63,237 bases of DNA, from NCBI GenBank assembly GCA_023248955.1, contig JAHFDP010000014.1:1-63237 (forward strand). The letters are read 5' to 3'. Made by a program: the position numbers and the translations under genes. Shown here piece after piece: positions 53,263-61,464 of this stretch; position 1 is the stretch's first letter, and each line of letters begins with the position of its first letter. This DNA is from Deltaproteobacteria bacterium. GTDB lineage: Bacteria > Myxococcota > Myxococcia > Myxococcales > JAHFDP01. The notes beneath the pieces are model-generated. The model did no database searches. It was not told the origin of the DNA and saw only the letters and a list, made by a program, of their open reading frames with translations.

Positions 53263-54882
53263 GCTGCGCAAGCCCGGCGCTTCGTGCCCAGTTCGCGCAA
53301 CATACTCAGTGTATCCACCGCCGTAACGGTGCACACCTTGCGGCGTCAGCTCCAGCACGCGGTTGGAAAGCTCCGCCAAGAAGTGGCGATCGTGCGAGAC
53401 GAAAAGCATCGTGCCTTCGAATTTTCGCAGCGCGGAGATGAGCATCTCCTTCGTCGCGAGATCGAGGTGGTTGGTCGGCTCGTCGAGCACCAGAAAGTTG
53501 GGCGGATCGAAAAGCATCATCGCCAAAACGAGCCGCGCCTTCTCGCCGCCCGAGAGGACGCGCACGCGCTTGTCGATTTCGTCCCCTGAAAATCCAAACG
53601 CGCCGGCGAGCGATCGCAATGAACCAACCGACGACGTCGGAAACGCACCGACCAGCGTCTCCCACACCGTCTGTTCAGGCGCCAGAATCTCCATGGCGTG
53701 CTGCGCGAAGTAGCCGAGCTTCACGCTGGCGCCGAGCGTGACGTCCCCGCTGTCCGGCTGCGATTCGCCGGCCACGAGCCGCAGTAGCGTTGATTTGCCC
53801 GCGCCGTTGATGCCCATCACGCACCAGCGCTCGCCGCGCCGAACCAGAAATTCGAAGCCGTTGTAGATGACCCGCTCGCCATACTTTTTTCCAACCTCCG
53901 AGAGCCGCGCCACGTCTTCGCCCGACCGCGACGGCGCGCGAAAGTCGAATTCGATGGTCTGCCGCTTTTTGGGCATCTCCACTTTTTCGATCTTGTCGAG
54001 CTTCTTGATGCGCGACTGCACCTGCGCCGCCTTGGCCGCCTGGGCCTTGAAGCGATCGATGAACTCCATCTCTTTGCGCAACATCGCCTGCTGCTTCGCG
54101 TACTGCGCCTCGGCTTGTTTTTCGTTGAGCGCGCGCTGCGTGAGGTAAAAATCGTAATTGCCGGAGTAGGTGGTCAGCTCGCCGCCGTCGATTTCGATGA
54201 TCTTGGAAACGATGCGGTTCATGAATTCGCGATCGTGCGACGTCATTAAAATCGCGCCCGGAAACGATTTCAGAAATTGCTCGAGCCAAATCATCGATTC
54301 GAGATCGAGGTGGTTGGACGGCTCGTCGAGCAAGAGCGCGTCGGGCCGCATCAAGAGCAGCCGCGCCAAGGCCACGCGCATTTTCCAACCGCCGGAGAGC
54401 GCGCCGACGTCGCCGTTTTGCATCTCGTCGGAGAATCCGAGACCGGCCAGAATTTCGCGCGCGCGGCCCTCGAGCATGTAGCCGCCGAGCTCATCGTAAC
54501 GCGCTTGCACTTCGCCAAAGCGCTCGACCAATTTATCCATTTCGTCGGCGCGCGCGGGATCGGCCAGCGCGTGTTCCAGCTCGGAAAGCTCGGCGGCCAC
54601 GACGGAAACGGGGCCGGCGCCGTTCATCGTTTCCATCACCACCGAGCGGCCACTCATCTCGCCGACGTCTTGGCTGAAGTAGCCGACGGACACGCCGCGA
54701 TCGATGGAGACTTGCCCTTCGTCGGGCGTCTCTTCCTTGGTGATGAGTCGAAAAATGGTCGACTTCCCGGCGCCGTTGGGACCGACCAGACCGACCTTTT
54801 CTCCTCGGTGGACAACCGCCGAAGCGTCGACGAAGAGCAGCTGCTTGCCGTGCTGCAGCGAGATGGCGTCGAGACGAATCAC
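53260..54882 (-). CDS. ABC-F family ATPase
   Basis: The 540-residue protein has two ABC domains and no membrane part. Domain 1 has Walker A GPNGAGKST, signature LSGGWKMRVALA and LLDEPSNHLDLESM. The linker (P-site tRNA interaction motif) is rich in charged helices (KQAEAQYAKQQAMLRKEMEF). Domain 2 has GINGAGKST, LSGGEKARLVLA and VLDEPTNHLDLATK. ABC-F proteins act on the ribosomal E site, in translation regulation or antibiotic resistance; which one cannot be told here. Its stop lies in the MITE arm. The start overlaps the upstream membrane-protein stop by 4 bp. Confidence 0.92.
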   Translation of the reverse strand: MIRLDAISLQHGKQLLFVDASAVVHRGEKVGLVGPNGAGKSTIFRLITKEETPDEGQVSIDRGVSVGYFSQDVGEMSGRSVVMETMNGAGPVSVVAAELSELEHALADPARADEMDKLVERFGEVQARYDELGGYMLEGRAREILAGLGFSDEMQNGDVGALSGGWKMRVALARLLLMRPDALLLDEPSNHLDLESMIWLEQFLKSFPGAILMTSHDREFMNRIVSKIIEIDGGELTTYSGNYDFYLTQRALNEKQAEAQYAKQQAMLRKEMEFIDRFKAQAAKAAQVQSRIKKLDKIEKVEMPKKRQTIEFDFRAPSRSGEDVARLSEVGKKYGERVIYNGFEFLVRRGERWCVMGINGAGKSTLLRLVAGESQPDSGDVTLGASVKLGYFAQHAMEILAPEQTVWETLVGAFPTSSVGSLRSLAGAFGFSGDEIDKRVRVLSGGEKARLVLAMMLFDPPNFLVLDEPTNHLDLATKEMLISALRKFEGTMLFVSHDRHFLAELSNRVLELTPQGVHRYGGGYTEYVARTGHEAPGLRS

Positions 54883-55271
54883 GCGGATTTTTTGGTCAGC
54901 TTGGTGGCGATGATCGCGATGAGTCCAAGCACGCAGCCCGAGACGAGCCCGACCACCGGCCCCGTGAGAAGCATCATGACGCGTCCGGGAAACGGCATGC
55001 TGGTCATCATCGCGGCTTCTTGCGCGTGGCGAGCAACGTAGTCGTCGAAGAAGAGTACGTGCGCGCTAGTGATCCAGACGCTGTTGACGAGGCTCGTGCA
55101 GAGACCGTGCAGGAACGGTTTCCCTGGTGCTTTGCGCGCGATGATGACCGCGCACGCGAGAAAAATCGCCAGCCAGAAAAGCGGCTCGATGTTGGAAGGA
55201 ATCACGAACACGGTCGCGATTCCCATCGCTAGTCCGAAGAGTGAAAGCAGAAAGATGAGTTTGAAATTCAA
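54879..55271 (-). CDS. Four-helix membrane protein, unknown
   Basis: The 130-residue protein has hydrophobic segments at about 5-25, 29-46, 58-76 and 98-122 (MNFKLIFLLSLFGLAMGIAT, LFWLAIFLACAVIIA, GPVVGLVSGCVLGLIAIIAT). No family is recognised. Its stop overlaps the ABC-F start by 4 bp, so the two are likely co-expressed. Confidence 0.6.
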   Translation of the reverse strand: MNFKLIFLLSLFGLAMGIATVFVIPSNIEPLFWLAIFLACAVIIARKAPGKPFLHGLCTSLVNSVWITSAHVLFFDDYVARHAQEAAMMTSMPFPGRVMMLLTGPVVGLVSGCVLGLIAIIATKLTKKSA

Positions 55272-55333
55272 GAGCGGCCCCCGCGTGAGAAGCCGCTCTT
55301 GTAGCCGTCCGCCCCGCGGCCAGCAAACCTTGG

Positions 55334-55957
55334 CTAGCTCTGACTTCCGCTCGGTGGCGGCGCATGCCGCTCGGGCGGAATGTAGGGCTGGTGCGACCCC
55401 GCGCCGATCGGCCGACGTGTAAACTCCTCGCGCAGCGGCTTGCCAAGCAACCGATCGCGCGCCGCGATCGCGCCACTCAAGCTGGCGAGCAGGCTCAGCA
55501 CCAGCGCGCCGGCGCCGACACCAGCCACAGTGCCAGCCGCACGTGCGGTCGTCCGCATCGCCGTACCGGCGTTGGCGCTCATGGCCATGCTGCTCATCAT
55601 GCTGCTCGCCGAGAGCGCGCTAGCGAAGAAGGATCCAACGACGATGGCGAAGGCCCAAAAAACCGCGCCCTGCAAGAGGGAAACGTCGCGCCGCGTCTCA
55701 CCGCCAATGCGCACCACGAAGTAGGCGCCCAAGAATCCAGCGATGACATTGGCGATCACGCTCCAAACGCCGACGCCAGCGCCGATATTTTCGAGCGGAT
55801 AAAATCCATATCCGCCGCCTTGCACCAGACCGACGGCGACGCCGATCAGCGTGAGCACCACTTGGCAGCTCCAAGCAAGCGCGAGGCCGCCAACCAGCGC
55901 GCCCCAGTGAATGGTCCAGCCGCGCTCAGCGCGTTGCTGCGTTGTGACGTAGGCCAT
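55334..55957 (-). CDS. Integral membrane protein, unknown
   Basis: The 207-residue protein has four hydrophobic segments (TIHWGALVGGLALAWSCQVV, VIANVIAGFLGAYFVV, GAVFWAFAIVVGSFFASAL, GTVAGVGAGALVLSLLASL). A short Ser/Met-rich loop (SASSMMSSMAMSANAGTAM) lies between the third and fourth, and the tail is Pro-rich and cytoplasmic. It resembles small Gly/Ala-rich membrane proteins of unknown function in many genomes. A good GGAG site precedes the start. Confidence 0.6.
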   Translation of the reverse strand: MAYVTTQQRAERGWTIHWGALVGGLALAWSCQVVLTLIGVAVGLVQGGGYGFYPLENIGAGVGVWSVIANVIAGFLGAYFVVRIGGETRRDVSLLQGAVFWAFAIVVGSFFASALSASSMMSSMAMSANAGTAMRTTARAAGTVAGVGAGALVLSLLASLSGAIAARDRLLGKPLREEFTRRPIGAGSHQPYIPPERHAPPPSGSQS

Positions 55958-56014
55958 GGTGAACTCCTTCTCGGATGCGATGCGCGATGCACGACTATCC
56001 GGTTGTCAATTTCG

Positions 56015-56395
56015 TCATGCCGGACGGGTGGTGCAAGCAACGAAAGCCCACGAGAGGAGAGTAGCGATCGATACTGCCAACGGCAGTAAAGCGACCATGC
56101 GATCGCGTGGCCGCACACCGAAAAGAGCGAGCGGCGGCCAGGCGAAGCAGGTGAGCGCGAGCAGCGCGCCGAGTGGGCTGGCGTGGAAGGCGCCGGGAAA
56201 ATCGAAACGCGTAACGTGAATGAACGCCGTGGTCATGCCGCAGGTGAGGCAGGGCCAGCCAGTCAACGCGCGAATGGGGCAGGGTGGCGGTGAGACGAGG
56301 CCAGCATCGATCGCGCGTGCGGCGGCGAGGAGTGCGATCGCAACGAGCGCTGTCGCGGCGCGGTGAGAGCCAGTCGGCTGGATCTGCATGCACAT
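56015..56395 (-). CDS. DUF2752 membrane protein
   Basis: ATG 56395 (or 56389) gives 126 residues. The DUF2752 signature is clear: PCPIRALTGWPCLTCGMTTAFIHV, with Cys pairs in CPIRALTGWPCLTCG, followed by SPLGALLALTCFAWPPLALFG and a last helix. The function of this domain is unknown. Its start lies 18 bp from the divergent antitoxin gene, so the two promoters share the spacer. Confidence 0.8.
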   Translation of the reverse strand: MCMQIQPTGSHRAATALVAIALLAAARAIDAGLVSPPPCPIRALTGWPCLTCGMTTAFIHVTRFDFPGAFHASPLGALLALTCFAWPPLALFGVRPRDRMVALLPLAVSIATLLSWAFVACTTRPA

Positions 56396-56414
56396 GGAGT
56401 ATACAATGCATGCA
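56385..56414 (+). promoter_or_regulatory. Twin TGCATGCA operator of the vapBC at 56414
   Basis: The self-complementary octamer TGCATGCA occurs at 56385-56392 and 56407-56414, 22 bp apart (two helical turns). The second copy covers the first base of the start codon. TATACA (56400-56405) between them can serve as -10, giving a start at about 56412. The arrangement suits cooperative binding by an RHH antitoxin. Confidence 0.5.
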
Positions 56415-56668
56415 TGAAGCGAAGGCAGACCTCGGTCCAGCTCACCATCCGCGACGTTCCGGAACGAACGAAGGAGATCTTTCGCCGTCGCGCAGCAGCA
56501 GAGCAGAAAAGCCTCAACACGGTCGTTGTGGAAGCGCTTAACGAAATCGCCGGCGGCGATCGGCGTTACCACGACCTCGATGATTTGGCTGGCCGATGGG
56601 TTGAGGATCCCGCCTTCGACGCGACCATCCGCGCGCAACACCGAATCGATAAATCACTCTGGAAATGA
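56414..56668 (+). CDS. vapB: Ribbon-helix-helix antitoxin (FitA/VapB-like)
   Basis: The 84-residue protein from ATG 56414 begins MKRRQTSVQLTIRDVPERTKEIFRRRAAAEQKSLNTVVVEALNE, a FitA-type ribbon-helix-helix. Its tail (LDDLAGRWVEDPAFDATIRAQHRIDKSLW) is the usual toxin-wrapping segment ending in a conserved Trp. It overlaps the toxin gene by 4 bp. Confidence 0.85.
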   Translation: MKRRQTSVQLTIRDVPERTKEIFRRRAAAEQKSLNTVVVEALNEIAGGDRRYHDLDDLAGRWVEDPAFDATIRAQHRIDKSLWK

Positions 56669-57048
56669 GAATCGCGCTCGACACCAATCGTTACACCGAC
56701 TTCGGGCGCGGCGAGACGAAAGCCGTCGACGTTCTTGAGCGTGCGGACACGATCTATGTGCCATTTGTCGTGCTGGCCGAGCTACGCGCAGGTTTCTTGT
56801 GCGGCTCGAAAAATCTCGAAAACGAGCGCAGCTTGGTCCGGTTCTTAAATTCGCCGCGCGTTATCGTGGCCTACGCGGACGACGACACCACGCATCAGTA
56901 CGCACGCCTCTTCGCGCAACTTAGGAGACAGGGCACGCCGATTCCAACAAACGACCTTTGGATCGCCGCACTCGTCGTTCAGCACGACCTCATGCTCTTC
57001 GCCCGCGATCGGCACTTCGATAACCTGCCGCAAATCGCGCGCGTGTGA
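56665..57048 (+). CDS. vapC: VapC-type PIN-domain toxin
   Basis: The 127-residue PIN ribonuclease has all four acidic positions: Asp6 in IALDTNRYTDF, Glu39 in VVLAELRAGF, Asp97 in PTNDLWIAAL and an Asp in FARDRHFDNLP. With its VapB it forms a complete type II module. Its stop lies 5 bp from the end of the convergent YIP1 gene. Confidence 0.88.
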   Translation: MRIALDTNRYTDFGRGETKAVDVLERADTIYVPFVVLAELRAGFLCGSKNLENERSLVRFLNSPRVIVAYADDDTTHQYARLFAQLRRQGTPIPTNDLWIAALVVQHDLMLFARDRHFDNLPQIARV

Positions 57049-57053
57049 TCGCT

Positions 57054-57896
57054 CTACATACCCGCCAGCGAAAACACGCCCAGCAGCGCAGCCGCGGCCA
57101 TTGCGGCGCAAGCGCAGCCGCACAACAGCACGTACGGCGCCAGCACCGCCCACACACCGGCGCCGCGCGACACACCGTGCACCGCAGCAAGCGCGAGCGA
57201 CATCAGCACGATGAGCCAAACCAGCGCCGGCAAGCCGCCGAGCGGGATCGCCGCGATCACCCACGGCGCGAAGGCGTAACAAGTGGCGCGAAACGTAGCT
57301 TGAAAACCGCGCGGCGCTTTTTTCGAGAGCACGAGAAAGAAGTGGCTGAGCAACGCGCTGCCGTAGACGGTCACCAGCGCGATCACCGGCATCGCGAAAA
57401 GCGACCAAGCGATCACCGTTGGCCACGGCTGTGGTTTGAGCATTTTCAAGAACGGTTGCATCTGCTGCTCGAATTGCGCGGCATTGGAGCCGAGCGCATC
57501 GTGCAGCGCCTGCATCGCCTTCTCGACGCTCTCGGGACTGCTAAACGCGCGACCGAGAATTTGGCTGAGGCCGGAACCGATCCAGATCGTCACGATGGCA
57601 AACGTCAGCGGCGGGCCGGATGGGCCTTGCGGCGGCAGCGCGGAAAAAAAACGACGCGGCTGGAGAAGCACGTCGTGCAGCGTTTGCAAATAGGCGTTGG
57701 CGAATCCGGAATGCGGCGTGCGCTCGAGTGGCGGCGGCTCAGCGGTCGGTGCCGATTCAGTCACTAACTCCGCTTGCGCGAGCGGCGGCGCGGCAGCGCC
57801 GGGCACGAGCACGCGCTGACCGCAGTGGTGACACGCCTGCTCTCCCGGCGCTTCGGCGGTGAAGACCTGCCGGCAATGCGGGCAACGGGCGAGCAT
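57054..57896 (-). CDS. Zinc-ribbon YIP1-family membrane protein
   Basis: The 280-residue protein begins with a zinc ribbon (MLARCPHCRQVFTAEAPGEQACHHCGQRV). A linker leads to a YIP1-type domain with about five helices (LLQPRRFFSAL, FAIVTIWIGSGLSQIL, VIAWSLFAMPVIALVTVYGS, FRATCYAFAPWVIAAIPLGG, VLAPYVLLCGCACAAMAAAA). YIP1 homologues in bacteria are of unknown role. Confidence 0.75.
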   Translation of the reverse strand: MLARCPHCRQVFTAEAPGEQACHHCGQRVLVPGAAAPPLAQAELVTESAPTAEPPPLERTPHSGFANAYLQTLHDVLLQPRRFFSALPPQGPSGPPLTFAIVTIWIGSGLSQILGRAFSSPESVEKAMQALHDALGSNAAQFEQQMQPFLKMLKPQPWPTVIAWSLFAMPVIALVTVYGSALLSHFFLVLSKKAPRGFQATFRATCYAFAPWVIAAIPLGGLPALVWLIVLMSLALAAVHGVSRGAGVWAVLAPYVLLCGCACAAMAAAALLGVFSLAGM

Positions 57897-57934
57897 AGCG
57901 ATGGTCTACCATGGCATCACAATGGCGGGGCCGC

Positions 57935-58198
57935 TCACAGCGGTTCCACGTCTCGCAACACCCGTCGCAGCGCGACCGCCCGTATCCTCCTCCCGAGCGA
58001 AAAAGTCTCTTTTCCCCCGTGGATCACTTCGAGCGAATCGAGCTGCAAATCGGCCATCGCCACGCGCATCGACGGCGTGACCGCCGGCGTGTCCGTCAAC
58101 TTCATCTCGAAGCCACGCCGTTTGCGGCCGCGAACCACGAGGAGGTCCAGCTCCGCGCCGCCGTGTGCCATGAAAACCAAGAGATAGCCTTCGAATTT
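57935..58198 (-). pseudogene. C-terminal remnant of a DUF4143 ATPase
   Basis: The frame reads KFEGYLLVFMAHGGAELDLL, then VVRGRKRRGFEMKLTDTP and a terminal helix ending RDVEPL. This is the nuclease-like end of an AAA/DUF4143 ATPase. A stop at 58199-58201 precedes it and there is no ATPase domain, so it is a truncated relic. A complete, different member is at 6630-7748. Confidence 0.65.
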
Positions 58199-58243
58199 TC
58201 ATGGTGCGTTTGGCGGGACGACGAGGAGAGCCGCACCTTCCGG

Positions 58244-59227
58244 CTAACGACGAGGTGACGACAACGCGCGACGAATCGCGCGACGTACAAAAATCGGGAT
58301 CATCTCGCGGCGCCACTCGGGATCGATGTTGATGTTCGTGAGCGGATGGCACTGCTTGAAGGCGTGACGCGCGGCTTCGGCGGTAGCCTCGTCCACGGTG
58401 CGACCCGCAAGATCGTCGCAACGCACCATTTGCGGTCGCGCGGCAAGGCCCGTCACGGCAAGACGAATCGTTTCCAGGAGGCCCTGCGCATCGAGCGACA
58501 ACGTCACCGCGACGCCGAGCGCCGGAAAATCGATCGCTTCGCGTTGACGCAATTTTTCGTAGGCCATGCACAAACCCGTACGCGGCGCAGGAATCCGCGC
58601 TTCGACGAGAATTTCGTCGTCGCCGATCACCGTATTCCTGATCCCGTCCGAGACGTAAAATTCGGTCAAAGGCACGCGTCTTACATTGTGCTTCGATTGC
58701 AATACAACGCTCGCGCCCAGCGTCATCAGCACCGGTGCCGTATCGTTGGAAGCCGCGGCCACGCAGCGTTTGCCGGACTTCACCACGTGGCAAACGGTAC
58801 CGTCCTTCTTGAGGCAAAAGCCGAGCGCGCGCCGCCAGAAATGCGTCTGGTTGATGTAGACGCAACGCGTGTCGAGACAGAGATTTCCGCCGAGCGTTCC
58901 CATGCGGCGCAGCTGCGGACCGGCAATCTGCGCCGCGGCTTCAGCCAGTGCGGGAAGCCTTTTTTTCACCAGCGCATCGTCGGCGAGTGTCTGAATCAGC
59001 GTCGTGGCGCCGAGAAGAATCTCGCCGTTCTCCTCGCGGGTGTACGCCAGCGACGACAATCCACGCAGCGAGACGAGATGCGCCGGCGAACGCAACCCGT
59101 GCTTCATGTTCGGCACCAGATCGGTGCCACCGGCAATGAGCAGCGCGTCTTTGTGCTGCGCCAGCAGCGCCAGCGCTTCGTCCACGCTGGTCGGCGCGTG
59201 GTGCGTGAAGGGCGGCAGCGTCAACAT
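58244..59227 (-). CDS. hcrB: FAD subunit of a molybdenum hydroxylase, 4-hydroxybenzoyl-CoA reductase beta type
   Basis: The 327-residue protein has the FAD motif LLIAGGTDLVPNM and IAGPQLRRMGTLGGNLCLDTRC. Between the FAD and C-terminal parts is an inserted loop with four Cys: NLCLDTRC, GFCLKKDGTVC and GKRCVAA. Such a loop holds an extra 4Fe-4S cluster in 4-hydroxybenzoyl-CoA reductase and sets it apart from xanthine dehydrogenase. That enzyme reductively removes the phenolic hydroxyl in anaerobic aromatic breakdown. It is the last gene of the operon, overlapping the large subunit by 7 bp. Confidence 0.8.
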   Translation of the reverse strand: MLTLPPFTHHAPTSVDEALALLAQHKDALLIAGGTDLVPNMKHGLRSPAHLVSLRGLSSLAYTREENGEILLGATTLIQTLADDALVKKRLPALAEAAAQIAGPQLRRMGTLGGNLCLDTRCVYINQTHFWRRALGFCLKKDGTVCHVVKSGKRCVAAASNDTAPVLMTLGASVVLQSKHNVRRVPLTEFYVSDGIRNTVIGDDEILVEARIPAPRTGLCMAYEKLRQREAIDFPALGVAVTLSLDAQGLLETIRLAVTGLAARPQMVRCDDLAGRTVDEATAEAARHAFKQCHPLTNINIDPEWRREMIPIFVRRAIRRALSSPRR

Positions 59228-61464
59228 TTGCGTTCTCGAAGCGCTCGCAAAATATCGCCCGGCGAAAAGGGCAACCGCGTCAGCCGCACGCCCACCGCGT
59301 CGTGTATTGCATTCGCTATCGCAGGTATTGCAGGGTGCAGCGGCCCTTCGCCGGCCTCTTTGGCGCCATACGGCCCACTGGGATCATTCGACTCCACGAT
59401 CAGCGAATCGATCTCCGGCGTGTCGAGCGAAGTGGGAATCCGGTAGTCGAGCAGATTCGGCGCGCGCAACAGCCCATTCTCCGGATAGACCGTGTGCGCT
59501 TCCATCTGCGCTTCGCCCGCGCCCATGTAAACGCTGCCTTCGATCTGCCCTTCGACGAGCGTGGGATTGAGCGCCTTGCCGCAATCGTGCGCGGCCCAGA
59601 TGCGCTCCACTTTCCAGAGGCCCGTCTCCGCGTCGACGCTCACTTGGGCCACATGCGCCGAAAAACTGTACGCGGGCGACGCACCGATGGTACCGCCGCG
59701 GTAATCGGCGCCAAGTTTTTGCGTGCGGTACGCGCCACTCGAAACCAACGTCGTCCCAGCCTTCGCTTCGGCCTTCTCCACGCGCAGCGCGAATGGGTCC
59801 GTCGCTTCACTCACCTCGTCGAGCTGCGCGCGCAATTTTCGGCACGCTTCGATCGCCGCGAGCCCGCACATGTAAGTCACGCGTGAGCTGTAGGCGCCGA
59901 GATCCACGGGCGTGAGATCGGTGTCCGCCGCGACGACCGAAACGTCTTCGGGATCGCAGCCCAACTCCTCCGCGGGAATTTGGGCCAGCAGCGTGTTGAT
60001 GCCCTGCCCGATATCGCTCGCGCCGCAGTAGACGGTCACGCGCCCCGAGCGGTCCAGCTTCACCACCACGCCCGATTGCGGCATCTGGTTCGGATAGACC
60101 GGATAGGCGGTACCGCTGATGTACATCGATCCCGCCACGCCCAAGCCACGCCCGAAGCCGAGCTTGCCGCGCCGCTCGCGCCAACCGCTGGCCCGCTCCA
60201 CGCTCTCGAGGCATTGCATAAATCCATTCGATGTAATCCACTGACCATTGACCGTCTCGGTGTTCTCGCCGACGAAATTGCGGCGTCGCACTTCGATCGG
60301 ATCGATCCCCAACTTTTCCGCGGCCATGTCGAGCGCGCACTCGAAGGCGAAGCGCGGCTGCACGCTGCCGTGGCCGCGCTTGGGCCCGCACGGCGGCTTG
60401 TTGGTGTAGACGCGCGCAGCGTCGAATCGGTAGGTCCCGAAGCGATAAGGCCCGGTGAGCAGCTGGCCCGCGTAGTAGGCGGTAACCAACCCGAACGACG
60501 CATAGGCGCCGCCGTCGATCACAATTTTGGAATCGACCGCTTCGATGGCGCCCTCTTTCGAGAGCCCCACGCGGTAGCGCATCTTCATTGGATGTCGTCC
60601 GCGGTGCGCGTAGAAAACCTCCTCGCGCGTGTAGAGCATCTTCACCGGCCGGCCCGTTTTCATGGCCAACTTGGCCACGCAAAATTCGAGTGAAAACGGA
60701 TCCGATTTTCCGCCGAACGCGCCGCCCACCACGGGCTGAATCACGCGCACGCGCGCCGCCGAGAGCCCCAACACTTTCGAAAGCGCGCGATGGACGTAGT
60801 GCGGAATTTGCGTCGAGCTCCACACCGTGAGCGTCACACCATCCCATTGCGCCAACGCGCAGTGCGGCTCGATGGGCGCGTGCGTGGAGCCTTCATAAAA
60901 AAAATCCGCCTCCGCGATGGACGCGCTCTGCGCAAGCTTTTCGTCGACCGGACCGAAAGCGAGCTGCACGCGCTTGGTCAGATTGTCCTGGTGATTGGCA
61001 CCGCGCTCGTCGTGAATCAGCACGTCGGTCCGCGCCAACGCTTCGTCGGGATCCATCAGCGCCGGCAACTTTTCATACTCGACGCGCACCAGCGCGCAGG
61101 CCTCTTCGGCGGTCCGCTCGTCGAGCGCAGCAACCGCCGCCACCGGATCGCCGACGAAGCGCACTTTGTCGACGCACAGCGCCTGCTCGTCTTGCGTCCA
61201 GGGAATGACGCCATACCGCTCAGGCAATTCGTGCCCCGCCAGCGTTTCGATCACCCCAGGCAGTTTTTTCGCCTCCGAAAAATCGATGCGCACGATTCGC
61301 GCATGCGGCTCGGTCGACCGCACCGTCTTCGCGAAGAGCATCCGCGGCAACCGCAGATCGTCGGCATACATCGCGGCACCGGTCGCCTTGAGACGCCCCT
61401 CATTTTTCCGCTGACGCCTGCCGATGCTCACTCCCCGCCGACCATCCTTCCCTTCTTCCGTCAT
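59221..61464 (-). CDS. hcrA: Molybdopterin-binding large subunit, 4-hydroxybenzoyl-CoA reductase alpha type
   Basis: ATG 61464, in an ATGA overlap with the 2Fe-2S subunit stop, gives 747 residues. Family landmarks: TGAAMYADDLRLPRMLFAKTVRS, AHAPIEPHCALAQW-like STHAPIEPHCALAQWDG, VQPVVGGAFGGKSDPF (written in the protein as IQPVVGGAFGGK), PKRGHGSVQPRFAFE, ASDIGQGINTLLAQIPAEE and the C-terminal GPYGAKEAGEGPLHPAIPA with the active-site Glu. It binds the Mo cofactor and the substrate. The assignment to aromatic CoA thioesters rests mainly on the beta subunit. Confidence 0.8.
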   Translation of the reverse strand: MTEEGKDGRRGVSIGRRQRKNEGRLKATGAAMYADDLRLPRMLFAKTVRSTEPHARIVRIDFSEAKKLPGVIETLAGHELPERYGVIPWTQDEQALCVDKVRFVGDPVAAVAALDERTAEEACALVRVEYEKLPALMDPDEALARTDVLIHDERGANHQDNLTKRVQLAFGPVDEKLAQSASIAEADFFYEGSTHAPIEPHCALAQWDGVTLTVWSSTQIPHYVHRALSKVLGLSAARVRVIQPVVGGAFGGKSDPFSLEFCVAKLAMKTGRPVKMLYTREEVFYAHRGRHPMKMRYRVGLSKEGAIEAVDSKIVIDGGAYASFGLVTAYYAGQLLTGPYRFGTYRFDAARVYTNKPPCGPKRGHGSVQPRFAFECALDMAAEKLGIDPIEVRRRNFVGENTETVNGQWITSNGFMQCLESVERASGWRERRGKLGFGRGLGVAGSMYISGTAYPVYPNQMPQSGVVVKLDRSGRVTVYCGASDIGQGINTLLAQIPAEELGCDPEDVSVVAADTDLTPVDLGAYSSRVTYMCGLAAIEACRKLRAQLDEVSEATDPFALRVEKAEAKAGTTLVSSGAYRTQKLGADYRGGTIGASPAYSFSAHVAQVSVDAETGLWKVERIWAAHDCGKALNPTLVEGQIEGSVYMGAGEAQMEAHTVYPENGLLRAPNLLDYRIPTSLDTPEIDSLIVESNDPSGPYGAKEAGEGPLHPAIPAIANAIHDAVGVRLTRLPFSPGDILRALRERKC

